This document shows positions 1 through 5,311 of a DNA stretch of 7,468 bases, one piece after another (the first letter of the stretch is position 1; each line of letters starts with the position of its first letter). The notes below the pieces were generated by a model. That model had not been told where the DNA came from and made no database searches. It saw only the letters and a list, made by a program, of their open reading frames with translations. Made by a program: the position numbers and the translations under genes. The DNA comes from Alphaproteobacteria bacterium. GTDB lineage: Bacteria > Pseudomonadota > Alphaproteobacteria > Rhizobiales > Beijerinckiaceae. The stretch covers positions 1 to 7,468 of the forward strand of contig RFXE01000082.1 in assembly GCA_009921785.1 (NCBI GenBank), written 5' to 3'.

Positions 1-47
1 TTGTCTCAAAGGTCAAGTCGTCGGTTTGGTCAAAGATCGCCAAGTAA
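1..47 (+). CDS. pstS: 3' end of probable phosphate-binding protein PstS (partial)
   Basis: Reading in the third frame, the window opens with 14 codons ending in TAA at 45-47 and giving VSKVKSSVWSKIAK. PstS proteins of Alphaproteobacteria commonly end in an amphipathic stretch with a Trp and a Lys near the stop, of the general form VKxSWxKxIK, and this tail fits. PstS is the periplasmic high-affinity phosphate-binding protein that feeds the PstCAB transporter. The next plus-strand gene is pstC, the expected downstream neighbour. Bases 1-2 belong to a split codon. The call rests on 14 residues plus position, so another protein ending here cannot be excluded. Confidence 0.6.
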   Translation, partial: VSKVKSSVWSKIAK

Positions 48-59
48 GCTGAACACACA

Positions 60-89
60 GCTGAGCTGAAACAATCAAACCAGCTCAGC
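60..89 (+). other. Inverted repeat (9-bp stem) after pstS
   Basis: GCTGAGCTG at 60-68 and CAGCTCAGC at 81-89 are perfect reverse complements separated by 12 A-rich bases. The repeat starts 12 bases after the probable pstS stop. No T-tract follows, so it is not a classic intrinsic terminator. It may be a transcript-stabilising hairpin at the 3' end of pstS mRNA. The structure is directly visible; its role is inference. Confidence 0.5.
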
Positions 90-134
90 GACCGTTCCTA
101 TGTCATCCAATTGTGATGATCTGACAGAATAAAA

Positions 135-164
135 GATCAGGGCGCTTCACAAAGCGCCCTGATC
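135..164 (+). terminator. Strong hairpin between pstS and pstC (terminator, attenuator or mRNA-stabilising element)
   Basis: GATCAGGGCGCTT at 135-147 and AAGCGCCCTGATC at 152-164 are perfect reverse complements, giving a 13-bp stem with a CACA loop. On the plus strand the stem is followed by ATATCAAAAC, without a T-run. On the minus strand the flank reads TTTTATTCTG, a better U-tract, but no minus-strand gene is visible here. The likely role is partial termination or 3'-end protection, making PstS more abundant than the membrane subunits. The stem is certain as sequence; the function and strand are inferred. Confidence 0.6.
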
Positions 165-232
165 ATATCAAAACAAGCGGGCATCAAAAGTGTTCCGATT
201 TTTAACGACAGGCAGGGATCAGGGGGCCGAAT

Positions 233-1231
233 ATGTTAGATGCCATTCCTTCTCTTGATCATGCTGGTCAAATGAGCACTGCGCGTTCAAAAATTCTCGC
301 AAGAATGGCGCTTGGTGACCGCAGCTTCCATTTCGTCACGAGAATTTGCGCTTATGGCGTTTTTATCCTGCTTGCCGGGATTATGTTGTCGCTCATCATG
401 GGCGCATGGCCTGCAATTAAAACTTTCGGTCTGGAGTTTTTGGTAACGCGGCGATGGGCGCCGCAGCTCGACGAGCCAATCCTTGGCGCGCTCGCGCCGA
501 TCTATGGCACATTGCTTACGTCTTTTATTGCGATGCTGATCGCCGTGCCTTTTGGTCTTGGCGTAGCAATCTTTCTGACCGAACTTTGCCCGATCCCCTT
601 GCGCCGTCCTATTCGTGTCGCCGTTGAGCTTTTGGCCGGCATTCCATCGATTATTTATGGAATGTGGGGCTTTTTTGTTCTCGGTCCTTTTCTCGCTCAA
701 TATGTCGAGCCTGTGATTGTGTGGGCCGTACAGGATATTCCGGTTCTGAATATCATTTTCGGCGCCGAAATGATTTCGAATATCAGTCTCTTTAATGCCT
801 CACTCGTACTCGCGATTATGATCTTGCCATTTATCACCGCGATTGCGGTTGATGTGTTCAGCACTGTACCGCCCGTTTTAAAAGAATCCGCTTACGGCAT
901 TGGCTGCACAACATGGGAAGTTGTTACCAATGTTGTTATTCCCTTTACCCGCGTGGGTCTTGTGGGCGGCGTGATGTTGGCATTGGGCCGCGCCTTGGGT
1001 GAAACCATGGCGGTGACCTTTATCATTGGTAACAGTTTCAAAATTGATGGCTCAATCTTCTCGCCGGGCACAACAATTTCGGCGGCTATTGCTAGCGAAT
1101 TTGCAGAAAGTGCCGATTTGCACCGTTCGGCTTTGATGTATCTTGGTCTCCTCTTGTTTATTCTTACTTTCTTCGTTCTGGCAGCCGCGCGTCTCATGTT
1201 GATGCGTCTAGAAAAACGGGCGGGGGCATAA
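233..1231 (+). CDS. pstC: Phosphate ABC transporter permease PstC
   Basis: Inner-membrane permease that forms the phosphate channel with PstA and takes substrate from PstS. About six hydrophobic segments are visible, near residues 34-56, 90-118, 127-152, 188-208, 240-268 and 299-323. The cytoplasmic EAA-type loop that docks on the ATPase lies at about 218-237 (ESAYGIG...VVIP). A conserved permease segment GRALGETMAV lies at about 252-261. The 332-residue length is near that of E. coli PstC and lacks the large insertions seen in some rhizobial homologues. I chose the ATG at 233 because AGGGGG (221-226) sits 6 bases upstream; an internal ATG at codon 14 (272) has no comparable site. The stop lies one base before pstA, so the two are probably translationally coupled. 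Confidence 0.95.
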   Translation: MLDAIPSLDHAGQMSTARSKILARMALGDRSFHFVTRICAYGVFILLAGIMLSLIMGAWPAIKTFGLEFLVTRRWAPQLDEPILGALAPIYGTLLTSFIAMLIAVPFGLGVAIFLTELCPIPLRRPIRVAVELLAGIPSIIYGMWGFFVLGPFLAQYVEPVIVWAVQDIPVLNIIFGAEMISNISLFNASLVLAIMILPFITAIAVDVFSTVPPVLKESAYGIGCTTWEVVTNVVIPFTRVGLVGGVMLALGRALGETMAVTFIIGNSFKIDGSIFSPGTTISAAIASEFAESADLHRSALMYLGLLLFILTFFVLAAARLMLMRLEKRAGA

Positions 1232-1232
1232 C

Positions 1233-2075
1233 ATGTCGCTTTATGAAAGCCGCCGCCGCTCCAATTTGACCGCGATGACCTTGTGTCTTCTTGCAACCAC
1301 GATCGGAATTTTGTGGCTCTTCCTCATTCTCTTCTCCCTGCTCATGAATGGTTTGCCGCATCTGTCTCTTGAGGTCTTTACAGAGATGACCCCGCCGCCG
1401 GGCGAAACAGGCGGCGGCTTGTTAAACTCCATTTTCGGAACCCTTATGATGACGGTGCTTGGCGTGGGTATAGGCGCGCCCATCGGCATTCTGGCGGGAA
1501 CATATCTTGCCGAATATGGACGCTATTCGAAAACGACACCGACAATTCGCTTCATCAATGATATTTTGCTCTCCGCGCCTTCAATCATCATCGGGCTTTT
1601 TATCTATGGCATCGTTGTTGTGCCGATGAGAAATTTCTCCGCGCTTGCCGGAGCCTTGGCGTTGGCGGTGATTGTCATTCCGGTTGTTGTGAGAACAACC
1701 GAAGACATGTTGTTGTTGGTGCCAAATACTCTGCGTGAAGCGGCGTCAGCAATGGGCCTGCCGCGCGCACATGTAGTGTGGCATGTCGCCTATCGGGCCG
1801 CGCGCACTGGTATTCTAACGGGCGTACTTTTGGGTGTTGCCCGTATCGCTGGCGAAACCGCGCCGCTGCTCTTTACTGCGTTCTCCAACAACTTCTGGAG
1901 CGCGAGCCTTATGAAGCCCATCGCAAGTTTGCCTACGACGATCAACAGTTTCATCAACACGCCGGATGCCAATATGAAACAATTGGCTTGGACGGGCGCG
2001 TTGATCGTAACACTCGCCGTTCTGGGATTGAATATTGTTGCGCGTATCTTGGGCGGCACGAAAAAGCAGTCATAA
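1233..2075 (+). CDS. pstA: Phosphate ABC transporter permease PstA
   Basis: Second inner-membrane permease of the Pst system, paired with PstC. Hydrophobic segments lie near residues 13-38, 66-93, 108-130, 136-158, 192-214 and 251-273. The EAA loop starts at about 169 (EAASAMG, from LREAASAMGLPRAHV), and the following RIAGETAPLLFTAF block (about 204-217) is typical of PstA. The 280-residue length is normal for the compact form. It starts one base after the pstC stop and can use the G-rich end of pstC (GGGCGGGGGC) as its ribosome binding site. The reading frame ends with tandem stops, TAA then TGA in frame. A 42-base gap separates it from pstB. Confidence 0.95.
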   Translation: MSLYESRRRSNLTAMTLCLLATTIGILWLFLILFSLLMNGLPHLSLEVFTEMTPPPGETGGGLLNSIFGTLMMTVLGVGIGAPIGILAGTYLAEYGRYSKTTPTIRFINDILLSAPSIIIGLFIYGIVVVPMRNFSALAGALALAVIVIPVVVRTTEDMLLLVPNTLREAASAMGLPRAHVVWHVAYRAARTGILTGVLLGVARIAGETAPLLFTAFSNNFWSASLMKPIASLPTTINSFINTPDANMKQLAWTGALIVTLAVLGLNIVARILGGTKKQS

Positions 2076-2117
2076 TGAACACGGATATCTGAAAAACTTT
2101 TCAGGACAAGCAGGGCC

Positions 2118-2873
2118 ATGAACGAGAAAATCTCCATCCGCGATTTGAAGTTTTTTTACGGGAATGCGCTCGCCCTGAAAGGGATCAATATCCCCCTTTA
2201 CGCGAATAAAGTGACCGCCTTCATTGGGCCGTCGGGTTGCGGAAAATCGACGCTGCTTCGCGTTTTAAATCGCATGTATGATCTCTATCCCAATCAGCAC
2301 GCCGAAGGCCAAGTGCTGTTCGATGGCCGTAATATTCTCGATCCATCCGTGGATCTCAATTTGTTACGCGCCCGTATTGGTATGGTGTTTCAGAAGCCGA
2401 CACCGTTTCCCATGACGATTTATGACAATATCGCGTTTGGTCTTAAGCTTTATGAGACGCTTTCAAAATCAGAATTAGATGGGCGTGTTGAAGACGCGCT
2501 GAAACGCGCTGCTTTGTGGACCGAAGTCAAAGATAAGCTCAACGCAAATGGATTAAGCCTCTCAGGTGGTCAGCAGCAGCGCCTATGTATTGCGCGCACG
2601 GTTGCTATCAAGCCGGAAGTCATTCTTTTTGATGAGCCCTGTTCAGCGCTTGATCCAATTTCGACGGCAAAGATCGAAGAATTGATCGATGAATTGAAGC
2701 ATGACTACACCATTGCCATTGTGACCCATAATATGCAGCAGGCGGCGCGCGTATCCGAACATACAGCTTTTATGTATCTTGGTGAATTGGTTGAATTTGA
2801 CGAGACATCTAAAATATTTACTGCACCGCGTGATTCGCGAACCCAAGATTACATTACCGGCCGCTTCGGCTGA
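2118..2873 (+). CDS. pstB: Phosphate ABC transporter ATP-binding protein PstB
   Basis: Cytoplasmic ATPase that powers phosphate import through PstC-PstA. All ABC motifs are intact over 251 residues: Walker A GPSGCGKST (37-45), Q-loop Gln92, signature LSGGQQQR (148-155), Walker B VILFDEP with catalytic Glu173 (168-174), D-loop SALD (176-179) and switch His204. The stretch FQKPTPFPMTIYDNIAFG (91-108) and the ending DYITGRFG are characteristic of PstB within the ABC family. Length matches E. coli PstB (about 257). Its start has AGGA at 2103-2106 and AGGG at 2112-2115, neither ideally spaced. It is followed by phoU after 28 bases, the usual order. Confidence 0.97.
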   Translation: MNEKISIRDLKFFYGNALALKGINIPLYANKVTAFIGPSGCGKSTLLRVLNRMYDLYPNQHAEGQVLFDGRNILDPSVDLNLLRARIGMVFQKPTPFPMTIYDNIAFGLKLYETLSKSELDGRVEDALKRAALWTEVKDKLNANGLSLSGGQQQRLCIARTVAIKPEVILFDEPCSALDPISTAKIEELIDELKHDYTIAIVTHNMQQAARVSEHTAFMYLGELVEFDETSKIFTAPRDSRTQDYITGRFG

Positions 2874-2901
2874 CGATAGATTAAAGAATTGGAGATAAGC
2901 C

Positions 2902-3609
2902 ATGGTCGATCATACCGTACGCGCCTATGACGATGAATTGATGGAGATCGGCCGCAAGATCTCTGAAATGGGTGGCATAGCCGAAACCATGCTCACCAAT
3001 GCGATTGATGCTTTGGTGAAAGGCGATACCGAGCTCGCGCAGCGTGTTATAGCAACTGATCCAAAGCTCGATGCGCTTGAGCGCGAGATCGAAGAAAAGG
3101 CCGTGCTAACAATTGCCCGCCGTCAACCGATGGCGATTGATCTTCGTGCCCTTGTTTCAGCTATCCGCATTGCGTCCGATATTGAACGCATTGGTGATCT
3201 TGCGAAGAATGTCGGTAAGCGTGTTGTCGCTATGGATGGTCAATTTGCACCTCAAAAAATTGTCGGCGGCGTGGTTCACATCAGCGATCTTGCTCTTGAG
3301 CGTCTTCATCGCGTTCTTGGTGCCTATGCGCAACGCGATTTAAATGCCGCGCTTGATGTATGGCAGCATGATGAAGAAATCGATCAGCTCTATAACTCGC
3401 TATTTCGCGAATTGCTGACCTATATGATGGAAGATCCGCGCAATATTGGTTTCTGCACGCATCTTCTGTTCTCTGCCAAAAATATCGAACGTATCGGCGA
3501 TCATGCGACAAATATCGCTGAGACGATTCATTACCTCGTCAAAGGCGAAGCGATCACTGCCGATCGTCCGCGTGTTTCGGGTGCTTACGAACCTTTGAGT
3601 TTGGGTTGA
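2902..3609 (+). CDS. phoU: Phosphate signalling protein PhoU
   Basis: Cytoplasmic helical regulator that couples the transport state of PstSCAB to the PhoR kinase and dampens PhoB activity when phosphate is ample. The protein is almost entirely alpha-helical and shows the two symmetric PhoU repeats. Each contains the metal-binding signature: DIERIGDLAKNV (93-104) in the first half and NIERIGDHATNIAE (194-207) in the second. The 235-residue length is typical. GGAG at 2891-2894, 7 bases before the ATG, supports the start. It lies between pstB and phoB, consistent with co-transcription. Confidence 0.96.
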   Translation: MVDHTVRAYDDELMEIGRKISEMGGIAETMLTNAIDALVKGDTELAQRVIATDPKLDALEREIEEKAVLTIARRQPMAIDLRALVSAIRIASDIERIGDLAKNVGKRVVAMDGQFAPQKIVGGVVHISDLALERLHRVLGAYAQRDLNAALDVWQHDEEIDQLYNSLFRELLTYMMEDPRNIGFCTHLLFSAKNIERIGDHATNIAETIHYLVKGEAITADRPRVSGAYEPLSLG

Positions 3610-3638
3610 TTCCCTGTCGCCGAATTCGGAATAGGTAA

Positions 3639-4346
3639 ATGACAACGAGTCCGCGCATTCTGATTGTTGAAGACGAAGAGCCGCTTTCACTTTTGTTGCG
3701 TTATAATCTTGAATCCGAAGGCTATGCGGTTGAATCCGCTATGCGCGGTGATGATGCGGAATTGATGCTCAAGGAGCATATTCCGGATCTCGTCTTGCTT
3801 GATTGGATGTTGCCTGGCCTCTCTGGCATTGAATTATGCCGCCGCTTGCGGCAGCGATCCGACACGAAAAACCTACCGATCATTTTGCTTACCGCGCGCG
3901 GCGAGGAAGACGAGCGTGTGCGTGGTCTTGCAACGGGTGCTGATGATTATGTCGTCAAACCCTTTTCAGTGCCGGAGCTCTTGGCGCGTGTGGGCGCGTT
4001 GTTGCGGCGCGTGTCACCCAATCGCGTCGCCTCATCTTTGGAAGCGGGGGATCTTCATCTTGATCGCTCGAGCCATCGCGTACGACGCGGTGGTCGTGAA
4101 TTACATTTGGGTCCCACCGAATTTCGCCTTTTGGAATTTTTGATGGAGCGGCCCGGGCGTGTCTTCTCGCGCGCCCAGCTTCTTGATCACGTCTGGAGTA
4201 TGGATTCGGAAATCGACGAACGCACGGTCGATGTTCATGTCGGACGGCTACGCAAAGCCATCAACAAGCCACGCGAGCGGGATCCGGTGCGGACTATTCG
4301 CGGTGCAGGCTATTCTTTTGACGAAAATTTCGGCCGCAAAGCTTAG
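3639..4346 (+). CDS. phoB: Phosphate regulon response regulator PhoB
   Basis: OmpR/PhoB-family transcription factor that binds Pho boxes when phosphorylated by PhoR. The receiver domain spans about 5-123, with acidic pair Glu11-Asp12, phospho-acceptor Asp55 (LLDWMLPG), Thr85 (LLTARG) and Lys107 (YVVKPFS). The C-terminal winged helix spans about 130-230, with the recognition region RTVDVHVGRLRKAI (195-208) and the wing ending TIRGAGYSF. The 235-residue length is normal. Its place directly after phoU distinguishes it from other OmpR-type regulators. The start has a weak upstream AGG (3633-3635). No kinase gene follows; a hairpin terminator comes directly after the stop, so phoR must lie elsewhere, probably upstream of pstS. 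Confidence 0.94.
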   Translation: MTTSPRILIVEDEEPLSLLLRYNLESEGYAVESAMRGDDAELMLKEHIPDLVLLDWMLPGLSGIELCRRLRQRSDTKNLPIILLTARGEEDERVRGLATGADDYVVKPFSVPELLARVGALLRRVSPNRVASSLEAGDLHLDRSSHRVRRGGRELHLGPTEFRLLEFLMERPGRVFSRAQLLDHVWSMDSEIDERTVDVHVGRLRKAINKPRERDPVRTIRGAGYSFDENFGRKA

Positions 4347-4356
4347 AGCCTGCATT

Positions 4357-4384
4357 ACGGGGCGCTCAGCGCCCCGTTCCTTTT
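4357..4384 (+). terminator. Intrinsic terminator of the pst-phoU-phoB unit
   Basis: ACGGGGCGCT (4357-4366) and AGCGCCCCGT (4368-4377) are perfect reverse complements around one base, giving a 9-bp stem with a UCA loop. TTCCTTTT follows on the plus strand. It starts 11 bases after the phoB stop. The gcrA stop codon on the opposite strand is at 4384-4386, so the hairpin also lies just past the end of gcrA and may help end that transcript, though the minus-strand flank is not T-rich. Confidence 0.8.
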
Positions 4385-4941
4385 CACGCTTTTTTGCGAC
4401 GGTCGCTTGAAGGCTGATAGGCAATCCGCGAATGGAATGCACAGTAAGGCGTTCCAATTGGCGACTCTGCTCCGCAGAAGCGGAACTCTGCCGATGACGG
4501 ATCACCAAAAGGCCAGCGACAAGTCGATTCACGCAACTCCATAATCGTGATCCGCTCCGACATTGGCACAACGACATCCGTAAAGGGCTCAGGATCATAG
4601 GCCACCACCGGCGCGACCGCCTCGGCGACAACGGGCGACGGGCTCAAAGCGAGGTTGCCGCGAATTGCGGCTTGGCCGGCCGCGGCGGACGAATAAGCGC
4701 CTAGGCCTGCGCGGTTGGCGGAGTGGGTGAGTGGATGGCTCGGCGCGCGGGTGACTTTACGTGGACGCGAGACCTGCGAGGAGGGCGCTTTGGCCCGCCC
4801 TGAGAGTCCGAGGCGATGCACTTTGCCAATCACTGCATTGCGCGTGATGCCATTGGCGAGTTCGGTCGCAATTTGGCTGGCACTCAGGCCCTGGTTCCAA
4901 AGCTTGCGGAGTAACTCAACCCGTTCGTCGGTCCAGGACAT
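4384..4941 (-). CDS. gcrA: Cell-cycle regulator GcrA
   Basis: Alphaproteobacterial transcription regulator that, in Caulobacter, associates with sigma-70 RNA polymerase and activates promoters carrying CcrM-methylated GANTC sites. The N-terminus (MSWTDERVELLRKLW, then ASQIA...ITRNAVIGKVHRLGLSGR up to about residue 49) is the diagnostic helix-turn-helix of the family. A variable Pro/Ala-rich linker (about 50-125) follows, then the conserved C-terminal domain with CRWPFGDP (141-148), FRFCGA (153-158) and PYCAFHSRIAYQP (165-177). Cys141, Cys156, Cys167 and His170 could form a metal site (inference). I chose the ATG ending at 4941 because the family begins MSWT and GAGGAAA precedes it. An upstream in-frame start at 4986 would add 15 unrelated residues. 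The length is 185 residues. Confidence 0.93.
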   Translation of the reverse strand: MSWTDERVELLRKLWNQGLSASQIATELANGITRNAVIGKVHRLGLSGRAKAPSSQVSRPRKVTRAPSHPLTHSANRAGLGAYSSAAAGQAAIRGNLALSPSPVVAEAVAPVVAYDPEPFTDVVVPMSERITIMELRESTCRWPFGDPSSAEFRFCGAESPIGTPYCAFHSRIAYQPSSDRRKKA

Positions 4942-4944
4942 TGA

Positions 4945-4951
4945 TTTCCTC
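4945..4951 (-). promoter_or_regulatory. Ribosome binding site that sets the gcrA start
   Basis: The minus strand reads GAGGAAATCAATG into the gcrA start, with GAGG 6 bases before the ATG. This supports the start at 4941 over the longer in-frame option at 4986. Confidence 0.75.
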
Positions 4952-5072
4952 ACATAAAGAACTGACAAACCCGACCGAAGGCGCATTCTCGATCTGCTTC
5001 ACAACACGCACACGCAGCAGACCAAACGAACTCTAACGCCACCAGATATCGCGCTTGATGTGGCGAAAACCT

Positions 5073-5130
5073 ACAATATGCGTTGACTCTGTCGCAAGAG
5101 TCGCTGAGTCCGTTGACGAGTCGCCGAATC
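5073..5130 (-). promoter_or_regulatory. Probable gcrA promoter region with a cluster of five GANTC (CcrM) sites
   Basis: GANTC sites lie at 5085-5089, 5098-5102, 5106-5110, 5118-5122 and 5126-5130. A possible minus-strand -10 element, TATTGT (plus-strand ACAATA, 5073-5078), lies just downstream of them relative to gcrA. No good -35 is visible, which is compatible with an activator-dependent promoter. The first GANTC would fall between -10 and -35, where GcrA-dependent Caulobacter promoters often have their methylation site. The motif positions are certain; the promoter assignment and a leader of about 125 bases are inferred. Confidence 0.55.
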
Positions 5131-5150
5131 AGTTTTCCCCAGCGTTGAGC

Positions 5151-5159
5151 AGTGGATAA
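5151..5159 (-). promoter_or_regulatory. Near-consensus DnaA box upstream of gcrA
   Basis: The minus strand reads TTATCCACT, matching the TTATCCACA consensus at 8 of 9 positions. It lies in the divergent gcrA-argD spacer, about 20 bases beyond the GANTC cluster. DnaA activates gcrA in Caulobacter, so this position is functionally plausible. A single 9-mer can also occur by chance. Confidence 0.5.
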
Positions 5160-5209
5160 GTATTGATCGTCCGACTTTCTGACCAAGAAGGTGGCCTAAG
5201 CCTCTTCAA

Positions 5210-5240
5210 TTGACAGTGCTCTGGCTCTCCGTGCTATAAG
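5210..5240 (+). promoter_or_regulatory. Sigma-70-type promoter for argD-argF
   Basis: A perfect -35 TTGACA at 5210-5215 is followed by a -10 TATAAG at 5235-5240 (or CTATAA, one base earlier), with an 18-19 base spacer that is slightly long. The transcript would start at about 5247, leaving a leader of about 65 bases before argD. No ARG-box-like palindrome is obvious nearby. Confidence 0.7.
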
Positions 5241-5254
5241 TTGAACCACGATGA

Positions 5255-5287
5255 GCCGTCCCTCGGGGCGGCCATTTTTATTTTTTT
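5255..5287 (+). terminator. Leader terminator/attenuator upstream of argD
   Basis: GCCGTCC (5255-5261) pairs with GGGCGGC (5266-5272), with one T-G wobble, around a CTCG loop. The stem is followed by CATTTTTATTTTTTT. This is the form of an intrinsic terminator, yet it starts only about 8 bases after the predicted transcription start and lies between the promoter and argD. No plus-strand gene precedes it, so it can only act on the leader transcript itself. Attenuation of the arginine operon or production of a short RNA are the two obvious readings. Confidence 0.65.
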
Positions 5288-5298
5288 CATGTCTTTTT

Positions 5299-5303
5299 GG
5301 GAG
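5299..5303 (+). promoter_or_regulatory. Ribosome binding site that sets the argD start
   Basis: GGGAG at 5299-5303 stands 8 bases before the ATG at 5312. The longer reading from TTG at 5297 would start inside this site and has no site of its own, so the ATG at 5312 is preferred. Confidence 0.7.
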
Positions 5304-5311
5304 CCGTGTCC

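Noticed and set aside
287..700. Long minus-strand open frame opposite pstC (137 codons), and similar frames opposite pstA, phoU, argD and argF
   Set aside because: These are antisense shadows of conserved genes. Their compositions are odd, and I saw no binding sites or family motifs in them.
2089..2104. Small inverted repeat CTGAAAA-AC-TTTTCAG between pstA and pstB
   Set aside because: It is AT-rich with a 2-base loop, so it would be a weak hairpin, and it has no T-tract. Chance is the simplest explanation.
3620..3629. 10-bp palindrome CCGAATTCGG just upstream of phoB
   Set aside because: It has no loop for an RNA hairpin, does not resemble a Pho box, and a 10-bp palindrome is expected by chance in several kb.
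4942..4986. N-terminal extension of gcrA by 15 residues from an upstream in-frame start
   Set aside because: GcrA proteins begin MSWTDERV, and a good GAGG site lies within the supposed extension.
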